NCBI GenBank assembly: GCA_028280225.1
Contig: JANQMF010000204.1
Coordinates: 1-64,000 of the forward strand
Reading direction: 5' to 3'
Length of the DNA stretch: 64,000 nucleotides
From: Pseudomonadales bacterium
Lineage (GTDB): Bacteria > Pseudomonadota > Gammaproteobacteria > Pseudomonadales > Azotimanducaceae
In this document: in pieces, positions 50,736-59,699 of the stretch
How the letters are laid out: every line of letters begins with the position of its first letter
How positions within the stretch are numbered: position 1 is the first letter of the stretch
Notes under the pieces: generated by a model
What the model was told of the DNA's origin: nothing
What the model saw: the letters and a program-made list of their open reading frames with translations, nothing else
The model's database searches: none
Made by a program: the position numbers and the translations under genes

Positions 50736-52649
50736 TTATTCAGCAGCGGCCCATAGCTGCTCACCCAGGGTCTGCGGGCAGGCCCCTTCCCGGGTGAGTC
50801 TGAGCCACAATTCGGCACCCAGGAGGCGGAAGGTGAAATAGGGTTTTGTGGCCAGCAGCGACTCGATGGATGTGCGCTGAGCCCGGGGCCAGCGCAGCAG
50901 GTCCGCCACATGTCCGTTGACCACAAAGTTGGTGGTATTGCGCCACATCGTGGCGGGGGCGGTAAAACCGATTTTTGGCAGGTTGAGGACAGACTTGGGC
51001 AGCCACTTGGCTGCCGTCCTGCTGATCAGCAGTTTTCGCTGGCCTGCGGCATACTTGTGTTTGACCGGCAAATTAAACCCCAGACACATGAGGTTGTTTT
51101 CCAGAAAGGGAACCCGGGCTTCGACGCCGTAGCGCATGGTCATTTTGTCCACCGTATTCAGACATTCCCGCATATGGATATAGACATCTTCAAAGTTGTT
51201 GGCCAGAAAGGCCCGTTCCGCCACCGGCAAGTCAACAAGCTGACTGAAGAAGTCCCGCTGGCGCAGGGTGCGGTTGACGCCGGCAACCAGGGCCACATTA
51301 AAGGGTGAGGCCACATAGTCGTAAGGCTGATGATGCAGGGCAAAATTTTCGATTTCCCGGTGCAGGTTGACCGGCGCCAACCCGGGTACCCGATAACCGA
51401 TGCTCTGCATCAGCCTGTGGTTTGGAATCCATTTGTGCCGCCAGGCAAATTGCCGCCACTTTTTGTACGCCTCTTCGTGCCAGATATAACCGCCGAATAA
51501 CTCATCAGCGCCGTCTCCGGTCAACACCACTTTAAAACCGTCCGCCCGCATCTGTTTTGCAATCAGCATTTCCGCCACTTGCTGGGCAAAAAATAGCGGC
51601 TGGTCGTTAGCGGCAATGGCTTGGGGCAGGGCGCGCAGGAAGGTCTGCTGATTGATCTCCACCGGGCGCAGTTCCGCCCCGGCATGGTCGGTGATCAATT
51701 GTGCGCGGCGGCGTTCTTCACCTTCCATACCCACCATATCCGCCACGTAGGCAACCAGACGTTCTCCCTGGGGTTGGCACCTAGCCGCCATGGTGGTGAC
51801 CAGTCCCGAATCCAGGCCGCCGCTGCACAGGGTGGCCAGGGGTGCGTCGCTGATCATATGTGCCTGAACACTGTCCTGGAGCGCCTGCTCAAAAATTGCT
51901 GTGCTGCACCTGAGGCTGCGCTGACTGCTCCGGATACTGTCTACATTCAGATCACGATGCAGGTCGTAGTAGGTGGACCACCGACAGGTGCCGTTTTTCA
52001 GCCTTAAGATTCTGCCGGGCAAAAAGTGCTGGATGGTTTCGTAGGGTGTCTGGCGGTCGTCAAAACGCTCGTATAAAAACAGCGAAAGGGTATTTTGCAG
52101 ATCCACCCGGGCATCGATATGGGGGTGATTGACCAGTGCTTTCTGTTCCGAAGCAAATGCGATTGCATTGGCCCCCCTGGCGATAAACAGCGGTTTAATC
52201 CCCAAACGGTCGCGGGTGAGCCACAAACTGTTGTCCCGCAGATCCGCGTAGGCAAGGGCAAACATGCCGTTAAACTTGGGTATGGCCGCTTCTACCCCCC
52301 AATGGTGCAGGGCGTACAATACAACCTCGGTATCCGTATTACTGACAAATTGAATACCTTCAGTTTCCAAAGCCCGGCGAATCTCCTGGAAATTATAGAT
52401 CTCGCCGTTAAAGACCAGTACACCCTGCCCGTCCCGGGTCAGGAAAGGCTGATGGCCCCGGGTACTGATGTCCAGAATACTCAGACGGGTGTGACCCAGG
52501 CCGGTGTGACCGTTGTGCCACAGGCCCTGGTCATCGGGGCCGCGGGGCTGAATGTGGGTGAGCATACCCCCCACCACTTCCTCAAGGGGCGGGCTGGAAG
52601 CCTTTGATGGTGCCCCGGGCAGCATGACTGTTCCCACAATGCCGCACAC
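50736..52649 (-). CDS. asnB: Asparagine synthetase-type amidotransferase
   Basis: A 637-residue glutamine-hydrolysing amidotransferase. Cys2 of MCGIVGT is the glutaminase nucleophile, made available by the GTG start at 52649. The glutaminase domain (RGPDDQG, GEIYNFQEIRR) is followed by the synthetase PP-loop SGGLDSG and GDGADELFGGYIW. It may amidate a peptide rather than free aspartate: it directly follows ATP-grasp, GNAT and Mur-like ligase genes. It begins immediately (2 bases) after the Mur-like gene. Canonical AsnB is shorter (about 550 residues). Confidence 0.85.
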   Translation of the reverse strand: MCGIVGTVMLPGAPSKASSPPLEEVVGGMLTHIQPRGPDDQGLWHNGHTGLGHTRLSILDISTRGHQPFLTRDGQGVLVFNGEIYNFQEIRRALETEGIQFVSNTDTEVVLYALHHWGVEAAIPKFNGMFALAYADLRDNSLWLTRDRLGIKPLFIARGANAIAFASEQKALVNHPHIDARVDLQNTLSLFLYERFDDRQTPYETIQHFLPGRILRLKNGTCRWSTYYDLHRDLNVDSIRSSQRSLRCSTAIFEQALQDSVQAHMISDAPLATLCSGGLDSGLVTTMAARCQPQGERLVAYVADMVGMEGEERRRAQLITDHAGAELRPVEINQQTFLRALPQAIAANDQPLFFAQQVAEMLIAKQMRADGFKVVLTGDGADELFGGYIWHEEAYKKWRQFAWRHKWIPNHRLMQSIGYRVPGLAPVNLHREIENFALHHQPYDYVASPFNVALVAGVNRTLRQRDFFSQLVDLPVAERAFLANNFEDVYIHMRECLNTVDKMTMRYGVEARVPFLENNLMCLGFNLPVKHKYAAGQRKLLISRTAAKWLPKSVLNLPKIGFTAPATMWRNTTNFVVNGHVADLLRWPRAQRTSIESLLATKPYFTFRLLGAELWLRLTREGACPQTLGEQLWAAAE

Positions 52650-52651
52650 GC

Positions 52652-53998
52652 TTAGTGGTCTCCAACCGCTATTTTTTCGGGTTGAGTATCGGCCGGGTGT
52701 TGCAGGTGTACCCACACGTTGCTGTTGATCTTTGCGGTCACGTCATAGTTGGCGTGCAGGTGGGGACAAATGTCACAGTCGCTGCGGATGTTACAGCGGT
52801 TCCTCTTACAGCCAATCTCACCCAGCTGGCTGAATACCAGGCGGCTCAGATGTTGGGTGGTTTGCCCCTTGATAAAAACCACATCGTTGGGCTGGATCAT
52901 GGCAACCATAGCCCGGTGGGTGTCGACAAAGTTGTCTATGGCCATCACATCTGCCGGGTCTTTGCCGGCCTTGATGGCGGCTTTTTCGGCATGGTGGCTG
53001 TGTTCACCCACAAAAATAATTTTTTCCGCCCGGTCGGCCACCAGGTTGCCGATGGTAATCAGGCGTTTCCTGGAATTCATATGACCCAGGTCGGTCATAT
53101 CCCCCAGTACCAGAATACGCCTCTGGTGACGGACACTGTCCACAACCTGGAGCATGGCGTTGAGTACGTCAATGCTGCCGTTTTCGTCGCGCACCATAAC
53201 TGCGCCGTTGGGTAGGGAAACGGGCTGCATGCGGTCGCGAAAGGGTTTTACCCTGGCGATGGCGGCGACCGCCCCGGCCCTGGGGACGCCAAGAAATTCC
53301 GCAGTGGCCAGGGCTGCCAGGACAGAATTCCGCCACTGTGCACCCAATAGCTGAGTCTGTATGGGGAGGCTATCACCATCCGCATAGTGCACTTGCATGG
53401 ACATGGGTTCAGGCCAGTCCGCGTTGATGTTAGTGCCGCGTATATGGTTGTCCCCGCCCCCGCCGAAAAAGATGGCCGGCGCTTTGGCCAACTGAGCCAT
53501 CTGTTTTACGTGCTCGTCATCACCGTTGAGAATGGCTTGTCCCCGCCTGCGCATATGACGGACCAGTTGAGATTTTTCGTGGGCCAGTTGTTCGACGCTG
53601 TCATAGGTGCGTGTGTGGGTTCGCGCCACGGCAGTGAGAATGCTGACATCCGGTTTGACCAGTCTGGCCAGTTCTTCCAGGGTGCCGGGACCACTTGCGG
53701 CCACCTCGATCACGGCGTATTTATGCCAGGGCCGAATGCGCAGCAGCACCGCAGGCAAACTCCACAAATCGTTTTCGTTGTTGCGGGTTTTGTAGGTTGG
53801 CCCACGGTCTTTGAGAATTTCGTAAATAAGCTCTCTGCAGGTTGTTTTGCCCACGCTGCCGCTGACGGCAATGACCGTGGTGCGGAACATCAGTTGACGC
53901 CACAGGGAGGCCAGGACCTTACTGTGGCGCAGCTTGTTGCGCACAGTTTGGTAGGGGTGCTTAAGAGCGTTCAGGGTGGCATTTGCTGCTTTTTCCAT
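52652..53998 (-). CDS. Mur-ligase-like ATP-dependent ligase
   Basis: A 448-residue Mur-ligase-fold enzyme. The P-loop AVSGSVGKTTCRELIYE (about residues 44-60), the middle-domain segment RNNENDLWSLP and the C-terminal RILVLGDMTDLG are recognisable and similar to MurF/cyanophycin-synthetase-type domains. It ends with an atypical cysteine cluster (Cys397, 402, 408 and 411; CX4CX5CX2C) and a His-rich tail. It would ligate an amino acid to an acyl substrate using ATP. It lies in the putative peptide operon, 8 bases after the GNAT gene. Confidence 0.83.
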   Translation of the reverse strand: MEKAANATLNALKHPYQTVRNKLRHSKVLASLWRQLMFRTTVIAVSGSVGKTTCRELIYEILKDRGPTYKTRNNENDLWSLPAVLLRIRPWHKYAVIEVAASGPGTLEELARLVKPDVSILTAVARTHTRTYDSVEQLAHEKSQLVRHMRRRGQAILNGDDEHVKQMAQLAKAPAIFFGGGGDNHIRGTNINADWPEPMSMQVHYADGDSLPIQTQLLGAQWRNSVLAALATAEFLGVPRAGAVAAIARVKPFRDRMQPVSLPNGAVMVRDENGSIDVLNAMLQVVDSVRHQRRILVLGDMTDLGHMNSRKRLITIGNLVADRAEKIIFVGEHSHHAEKAAIKAGKDPADVMAIDNFVDTHRAMVAMIQPNDVVFIKGQTTQHLSRLVFSQLGEIGCKRNRCNIRSDCDICPHLHANYDVTAKINSNVWVHLQHPADTQPEKIAVGDH

Positions 53999-54006
53999 AA
54001 CTTACC

Positions 54007-54645
54007 TCACGACCCATTGACTGCATTGTTACGAACCAGACTGAAGCCGTAACGTTTTGCGATGCGGGAATTGATACAAAACTCTTTGCCGAAAAGCCGA
54101 AGAATCAGACAATAACCCAGCCGTACCGGACGGATGTCCGCATGCTTCAGCCGGGACGGGAAATTGTGGGCGTCAACATAGGAGACCATGCGCTGACCAG
54201 GCTGCTGTGGAAACAGGCGGCTGTTCAGGCGCCCCCGGGCGTGGCTTAAATACTTTCTGCGGTGCTCGGGGTGGGTCCAGCCTTTGTACCGGTACAACAG
54301 GGGTTGATTTATCTTGACGCCAATCTGGTCGGTAATGGCGGCAAAACTCTGGGTGACAAAGCCATATCCTACCAGTTGGTCCGCGTAAAAATTACCCACA
54401 CAGCGGTCCCCTCTAGCTTGTGCTTCGTTGAGGAATGCCGGGGAAAGCTGGTATTCGGCCGAGGCCCACGGCATCAGGTCTTCAGGCTCCAGCGCCCGGG
54501 TGGAATAACCGGGGGCTAGCGCGGGTTCTTCGATATGGGGGTTATTGTCACCCAGTTCAACCAACAGCAGTTTATTGCCGGTATTGGCAAGGCTGCGCAG
54601 GCCGAAGCTGTAGAGCCGCTGAAACCATGTTGCTTGGCTAGGCAT
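54007..54645 (-). CDS. GNAT-like acetyltransferase
   Basis: A 212-residue protein with the GNAT-type segments LVGYGFVTQSF and YRYKGWTHPEHRRKYLSHA, the latter with the acetyl-CoA-binding pattern of the fold. N-terminal 40 residues are not recognised. It is overlapped by 8 bases with the upstream GNAT gene, so the two may form an enzyme pair. Its acceptor is probably an amino acid or peptide of the same operon (inference). Confidence 0.65.
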   Translation of the reverse strand: MPSQATWFQRLYSFGLRSLANTGNKLLLVELGDNNPHIEEPALAPGYSTRALEPEDLMPWASAEYQLSPAFLNEAQARGDRCVGNFYADQLVGYGFVTQSFAAITDQIGVKINQPLLYRYKGWTHPEHRRKYLSHARGRLNSRLFPQQPGQRMVSYVDAHNFPSRLKHADIRPVRLGYCLILRLFGKEFCINSRIAKRYGFSLVRNNAVNGS

Positions 54646-55174
54646 AGGTCAATACCGGGTCAATGAACTTTTGCGGCGGCAACAGGCAGATCAGCCGCTC
54701 CGAGGGGTTGGTTGCGGGCTGGTCGGCAATCGGTTGCCACCCCGTTGACTTCATCATCTGCAACCAGGTGGTGCGGCTGGTTAACACCGTGGCTACCGGT
54801 ATGCGGTGGTTTTGCAGCGCGGTTTTGATGGCCCGGCGGGTCAGCTGGGCTGCGGTGCCTTGAATCCGCTGGTTTGGGTCTACCACGGTTCTGCATATCT
54901 CGGCAAATTGTTCCGGTTGGGCATCTACGGCTGAGCAGAAGGCAGCCGCTTTATCTGTTGCCAACGATCCCAGGCCGATGTGGCCAATCACCCGGTTTTG
55001 AAAAATTGCCACCCAGCGATAAAGATCCGCGGGCTGGGCCAGCCATTGGGCAAGGTCCAGGTTGCGGGCATAAGCCGGGGGCCAGCTTGTGTCCTGGGCC
55101 ATTTGCCCCTGCAAAATGGATTTCAGGCTGGGGTCGTCTGACTGCTGCCAGGTTCGGATGATCAGTTGGCTCAT
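54638..55174 (-). CDS. GNAT-family acetyltransferase
   Basis: A 178-residue GNAT protein. The beginning LIIRTWQQSDDPSLKSIL and WVAIFQNRVIGHIGLGSL are classical GNAT strands, and CRTVVDPNQRIQGTAAQLTRRAI is the acetyl-CoA-binding motif A (R-x-x-G-T/A). It is coupled to the ATP-grasp gene by ATGA and to the next GNAT gene by overlap. It probably N-acetylates an amino acid or peptide within the operon. Confidence 0.78.
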   Translation of the reverse strand: MSQLIIRTWQQSDDPSLKSILQGQMAQDTSWPPAYARNLDLAQWLAQPADLYRWVAIFQNRVIGHIGLGSLATDKAAAFCSAVDAQPEQFAEICRTVVDPNQRIQGTAAQLTRRAIKTALQNHRIPVATVLTSRTTWLQMMKSTGWQPIADQPATNPSERLICLLPPQKFIDPVLTYA

Positions 55175-56544
55175 ACCGTGGCCCCCGTCAGCCGCTGCTT
55201 AAATTCGTCTTCCAGGCTTTTGACCTGCTCCGGATCTGAACCCATGGAGATACAACTCACCAGGCCAAATGGCATGGCGCCGGTCCAGTAGGGGATCACA
55301 CCCGCTTCCTTGTTATGCTGGTAAAGCAGGTCTTCGATATGAGGCAGGGCTTGTGTAAAACTCGGGTACCGGGTGGGTACCGAGCGAAATGACTGCCAGT
55401 ATTTAAGTGGGGCCAGGCCGGACTGGTGGCGGATGTGGTTGGTGCGGAACCAGATGGCGGTGGGATAGGTAGAACCGTTGTAGCGGGCATTAACCTCTAC
55501 AAATTGCATGTGCGGCTGACCGTTGTCGTCTGTGGTTTCCACATAGTCCAGCCCGATAATTCCCCGCACGCCGCGCCTGGCCAGCCATTGGGCCATTTTC
55601 AGGCCGGAGCGGTCAATTTGGGCGTGGTGCCGGGTACGCGCCGGATAGCGATTACCCCCGTAGGTGGCATCATTCATCCGTTGATCGGTAGTCAGCAGGT
55701 GTTGCGGATGTCCGTGGGCATCAATCCAATACTGTACGTTTGGGGTATTGTTAAAGCGCAGATAGGACTCCACCAGGAAATTTCCCGGCGTTTGGGTTGT
55801 AAGCCATTCCCGCAGATTTTCTTTGTCGGTCTTATCGACGATAATGTTACCCTGTCCGCCGCTGGAAAAGCTGGCTCTGATAATGGCGCGCCCGGTTTGC
55901 GGTAAATATTTTTCGACGACCCGCCACAACTTATCACTTTCGGTGGTAGAGTTGGGCTTGACGGCAATCACTTCGCCGGGCATGGCGAGCTCCCTGATAT
56001 GCCGTATTTTATTCTTAACAAAACACTTTTTATTGGCCTGGGTGGTGGTTTGCGGGTCACCCGGGTGATGCAATACACAGTCAAAAGTCTGCTCCAGCAG
56101 GTGGGCCAGCTTAAGTGAGGCATCGGTGGCGCAAAATGTACTCAGGTGAAGGGGTTGGTGGCCGGCATTTATCCAGGGGCGCAGTTGTTCCAGCCAGGTG
56201 TGGTCATCCAGGAGCCGCTTAGTCAAGCCGTGGGCGCTGGATGGAATGTCCTTGTCGAAGCATTGATCGTTGGGGGCAACAATGGGGGCCAGCTCCGGTC
56301 CACAGCCTAAATTGCGGACAAAGGCCAGGTAGGCGTCTTCCACGGGTTTGGCCAGCATCACCATATCCTGGGGATTGGCCACCCATAAGGCACGTTCGGC
56401 AAACAGGTGCTGACTGTAGGTGAACGGACCCAGGTACCCCGGATTGTCCATGGTTGACGTATCGTGGACCAAAAGTTGGCGTACACCGGACTGCTGCAGA
56501 AAGGGCGGCAGAGCATGTTCCTTGTCGAGAGCGCTGGCTGGCAT
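55171..56544 (-). CDS. ATP-grasp ligase with pre-ATP-grasp N-terminal domain
   Basis: A 457-residue ATP-grasp family protein. Residues about 1-190 form the pre-ATP-grasp region (ALWVANPQDMVMLAKPV) and about 190-400 the ATP-grasp fold, with IIRASFSSGGQGNIIVD as the glycine-rich loop and FVEVNARYNGSTYP as the metal-binding strand. It is the first gene of its operon and probably joins amino acids or a peptide by an acyl-phosphate intermediate, as in peptide ligases such as PGM1-type enzymes. Start is the ATG at 56544; a GTG lies one codon upstream. Confidence 0.83.
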   Translation of the reverse strand: MPASALDKEHALPPFLQQSGVRQLLVHDTSTMDNPGYLGPFTYSQHLFAERALWVANPQDMVMLAKPVEDAYLAFVRNLGCGPELAPIVAPNDQCFDKDIPSSAHGLTKRLLDDHTWLEQLRPWINAGHQPLHLSTFCATDASLKLAHLLEQTFDCVLHHPGDPQTTTQANKKCFVKNKIRHIRELAMPGEVIAVKPNSTTESDKLWRVVEKYLPQTGRAIIRASFSSGGQGNIIVDKTDKENLREWLTTQTPGNFLVESYLRFNNTPNVQYWIDAHGHPQHLLTTDQRMNDATYGGNRYPARTRHHAQIDRSGLKMAQWLARRGVRGIIGLDYVETTDDNGQPHMQFVEVNARYNGSTYPTAIWFRTNHIRHQSGLAPLKYWQSFRSVPTRYPSFTQALPHIEDLLYQHNKEAGVIPYWTGAMPFGLVSCISMGSDPEQVKSLEDEFKQRLTGATV

Positions 56545-56849
56545 CACAACTTCCCATTCGATTGTTATTTGCGGCAGTAACTATCCTTGATTGCCGATGA
56601 GGGGCATTCTAAAGGACGCCCACAGGCTTGTTGTTATGCACTTGTTAGGAGTATCGGGCTCGGCGCACACACTTTTGTCTAGTAAATTGTCTTGGCATGG
56701 GTGGGGTGAGGGTAATCGGAGGTTTCGTAAAAAAACTTGCTATAAAATCGGTTGGCGACCGTTGATCACCCGCTTGGCGGTCGCCTTTGTACGGAATGTC
56801 CGACGGTCTGCCGTTCAGCAGGCCACCGGCGTCTGCTTATTGCACTCTG
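56545..56849. other. Intergenic region between ATP-grasp and OmpA-family genes
   Basis: This 305-base stretch has no credible gene. It should contain the promoter of the minus-strand ATP-grasp operon and the terminator of the OmpA-family gene. A hairpin lies at 56754-56785, and a TATAAA-like box precedes it near 56741 on the plus strand. Confidence 0.5.
56754..56785 (-). terminator. Hairpin downstream of the OmpA-family gene
   Basis: Perfect 8-bp arms GGCGACCG and CGGTCGCC enclose a 16-base loop. On the minus strand the stem is followed by AACCGATTTTATAG and later a run of T. It is placed to terminate the OmpA-family transcript. A plus-strand TATAAAA box immediately before it could alternatively drive a small RNA. 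Confidence 0.4.
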
Positions 56850-58352
56850 CTAGTTTACGGCCACGGGATTGGTTGCCCACCAGGAGGGGTAAATCACCAC
56901 GTCGATGCGCCGGTTTTTCCAACGGCCGTCCGCGGTTTCGTTGTTGGCAATAGGTTTTGTTTCGCCAAATCCAATGGACGACACCCGGCTGGAAGCGATG
57001 TCGGAATGGGTCATGAGGTAAGCGGCAACAGATTCAGCGCGCCGTACGGACAATTCCAGGTTGTCTGCGTCGGCACCGTAGGAGTCGGTATGACCTTCGA
57101 TGGTGATCGGGGTATCGGGAAATTCCTTAATGGCGGCCAGCAGCTTTTCCAAAACGGGCTCGTGGCGGGTTTCTACCTCGGCGCTGCCGCTGGTAAAGCC
57201 AAGGCCCACCAGGCGGATGATCAGGCGGCCTTCAGCGCGGACCACTTCCGCTTCGTTCTTCTGAAAGGAACGCTCTACCCAGGTGACAATCTGTTCCTGG
57301 GCCTCCTGTTCCGCAATCCGCTGGTCCAGCCGGGCTTTGGCCGCCACTCTGTCCTCAAGCTCAGCCTGGGCGGTCAGCAGTTCTTCTTGTAACAGGCGAA
57401 CACGTTGTTGGGCGGTACTCATCTGCTGGGTGAGCAGATTATTTTGTTCAACCCCCCGGGTTGCTGCCGCCAGCAGCTGGCTGACCGCATCGTCCGGGCC
57501 GTGGTCAAAGTACATGGGCACATCCATAAGATCACCCAGGGGTTGCAGGGTGGCCTGCCATTTCAGCAAGACCTCTTCTAACGAACTGCGCCGGTCGTCG
57601 ATGTCGTTGGCCAAGGTAGCCACATATTGAGAATACAAAGCCTGGTGCATGGCCTGATTGGCGAGGTTGCGGGGCTGATCCGTGTCATAACGGTTAGCGG
57701 CGAGTACCGTGCGCGCCTCGCTCAATAGATTGTTGGCCGCGGCAAAAGATTGGGGTGCCCAATCGTCAGCGTCCAGGTCTTTGGCTTTTTCAATTTCGTT
57801 TTCTATTTCGGTAAACAGGGCAATTTCGATGGCCGCAAGCTCAGCATCCCGAAACAAGACCTCCGCTTTGTCAGCATAACGGGCAACCCGGTTTTCCCGG
57901 CCTTTTTCGGCTCTGGAGGTGGCTTCGTAGAGTTGAGTTTCTGCGTTTAACCACAGCTTGGGGGCACGCTGGTGGGCTTTTACCTCCTGGGCATCCTTGC
58001 GTGCCTGGAAGGCGGCGGAGACGAAGTTCTCAACGGTGGGGGCCATTTCTGCTGCTTGTTGGAACAGCTCGGTGGCTTCGGACAATATGCCCCGCACCCG
58101 GTCAACATCCGCTCCGGAGGCAAAGGCTTTCTGAGCACGTTCAAATACCAGCCCCGCTTCTTCGTAGGTATTGGGGGTCAGGACACTGGCCCTGGCTTCG
58201 TTAGCAGCTTGTAATGCGGCATTGGCGTCGGCGAAAACCTGTTCGCGCAGGGCATCTCTTAAGCTGTTGCCTTGGGCAGCCAGGCCAAAGGTAGAGTAAA
58301 GGGTGAGGGTGACGAAAGATAATAGCCAAATAGGGCGGGGAATACGGCGCAC
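56850..58352 (-). CDS. OmpA-family protein with coiled-coil N-terminal region
   Basis: A 500-residue exported protein. A signal peptide (residues 1-26) precedes a long helical, Ala/Glu-rich region (about 30-365) and an OmpA-like peptidoglycan-binding domain with ITIEGHTDSYGADADNLELS and RVSSIGFGETKPIANNETADGRWKNRRID. The first part has repeated DUF4398-like helices. It probably links the outer membrane and peptidoglycan. The start codon is GTG at 58352. It stands alone. Confidence 0.87.
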   Translation of the reverse strand: MRRIPRPIWLLSFVTLTLYSTFGLAAQGNSLRDALREQVFADANAALQAANEARASVLTPNTYEEAGLVFERAQKAFASGADVDRVRGILSEATELFQQAAEMAPTVENFVSAAFQARKDAQEVKAHQRAPKLWLNAETQLYEATSRAEKGRENRVARYADKAEVLFRDAELAAIEIALFTEIENEIEKAKDLDADDWAPQSFAAANNLLSEARTVLAANRYDTDQPRNLANQAMHQALYSQYVATLANDIDDRRSSLEEVLLKWQATLQPLGDLMDVPMYFDHGPDDAVSQLLAAATRGVEQNNLLTQQMSTAQQRVRLLQEELLTAQAELEDRVAAKARLDQRIAEQEAQEQIVTWVERSFQKNEAEVVRAEGRLIIRLVGLGFTSGSAEVETRHEPVLEKLLAAIKEFPDTPITIEGHTDSYGADADNLELSVRRAESVAAYLMTHSDIASSRVSSIGFGETKPIANNETADGRWKNRRIDVVIYPSWWATNPVAVN

Positions 58353-58422
58353 GTTGAGTCCTTGGGTCGTGGGTTGGGCTGAGGGATGACGGAGGGCTAA
58401 TTATAACCGGCTTAGGTGGTGG

Positions 58423-59607
58423 CTAGGCAACCGGTTGTGGGCTGATTAATTGTGGCCAGCGCCAGAGCACCAGCATCATGGCGGCCAAACCCTCTGCGGC
58501 GGCAATGGCGCAAGCGTGTGCGGGCCCCAGCCAATCAGCCAGCAGACCAATGTGTAAAAACCCCAGAGGGGCGGTGCCGATACATACGGATAACACCCCC
58601 ATCATTTGTCGTTCGTAACCCTTTGGGGCGTTCATCAGCACCAGGGCGGATTGCATGGAGCCGAAGGCGGCGCTGACCAGGCCGACCAGGAGCAGACAGC
58701 CGGCCGACAGCCAGGGCAGGGTTGAAAAGGAAAAAGCCAGGGCAAACAGACAGTAACAGACAACACCCCCCAGATAGAGATACCGTGAGTGTTCCGAGCG
58801 CGCAAATGCCGACAGTAGTCCGGCGCCAAGCAGCGCGCCCAGACCTTCAGCGCTGGTGAGTACGCCGGTTAAGCTATCGCTTAGAGTTAAAACCTCTTTG
58901 GCCACCACGGGAACCATGGAGACAAAGGGGAAACCCCATAGATTAAAGACAATGGTGACCGCCAGAACACCCGGGAGCGTGGCACTTTGGCGCAGTACAC
59001 CTAAACCTTCGCGAAGGCTGTGGAAGATGGACTGTCCCGCTGGCCGTTCGGCGGATTGTTGTTGTTGGGGGAAACGTCCCTGGTGAACTGACAAGGCCAA
59101 CCATCCCGCTGCGTACAGACTCATGGAGAGGAAAAAGGCGCCCTGTAAACCAATTTGTTCGTAAAGCAGGCCGCCGAGCAGGGGCCCCAGTATCCGGGTG
59201 GCTGAACCTGCCAGAAGATCCAGGCTCATCGCCCTACTGACCCGGGTGGTTCCGGCAAAGTCACTCATCAAGGTCCGGCGCACCGGAAAGTCTGTTGACC
59301 AGACCAGGCCGGACATGAAAGCGGCGGCCCCAACGTGCCACACCTGGAGCACATCCAGATAGCTGAGTCCAAAAATGGTCAGGGCCTGGATAACCTGGAC
59401 CAGGGATGCCCAGCGCAGCAAACGCCAGCGGTTAAACCGTTGGGCTATCACCCCGCTGAAGAGTCCAAAAATGGACAGGGGCAGCAGCCGCAACATGAGC
59501 ATACTGGCAACCAGTAAGGGTGATGCGGTGGCGTCGAGGACGTAGATGGCAATTACCAGCATGTCCAGCCAGCGCCCGGTACTGTTAAGTCCGCCAACCC
59601 CCAGCAA
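58423..59607 (-). CDS. MFS transporter (EntS-like exporter)
   Basis: A 394-residue major facilitator transporter with about 12 membrane helices and FSGVIAQRFNRWRLL, the loop-2 MFS motif. The given start is TTG at 59607, but the preceding in-frame codons (GTA AAA ACA AAT ... PSVFGHPTFLTL) look coding, without an ATG or GTG. The N-terminus may therefore start farther upstream with an unusual codon. It is downstream of a LysR gene on the same strand and is a candidate target for it. Confidence 0.8.
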   Translation of the reverse strand: MLGVGGLNSTGRWLDMLVIAIYVLDATASPLLVASMLMLRLLPLSIFGLFSGVIAQRFNRWRLLRWASLVQVIQALTIFGLSYLDVLQVWHVGAAAFMSGLVWSTDFPVRRTLMSDFAGTTRVSRAMSLDLLAGSATRILGPLLGGLLYEQIGLQGAFFLSMSLYAAGWLALSVHQGRFPQQQQSAERPAGQSIFHSLREGLGVLRQSATLPGVLAVTIVFNLWGFPFVSMVPVVAKEVLTLSDSLTGVLTSAEGLGALLGAGLLSAFARSEHSRYLYLGGVVCYCLFALAFSFSTLPWLSAGCLLLVGLVSAAFGSMQSALVLMNAPKGYERQMMGVLSVCIGTAPLGFLHIGLLADWLGPAHACAIAAAEGLAAMMLVLWRWPQLISPQPVA

Positions 59608-59699
59608 GGTAAGAAAGGTTGGGTGGCCAAAAACACTGGGAGAATTTGTTTTTACGATGGCACCTGTTGATTGGACAAGGGATACCGTTTGGTCGAGGG

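Noticed and set aside
50736-52649. Plain asparagine biosynthesis gene
   Set aside because: The protein is longer than usual AsnB and lies in a tight operon with ligases and acetyltransferases, so a peptide or other substrate is more likely, although aspartate amidation is not excluded.
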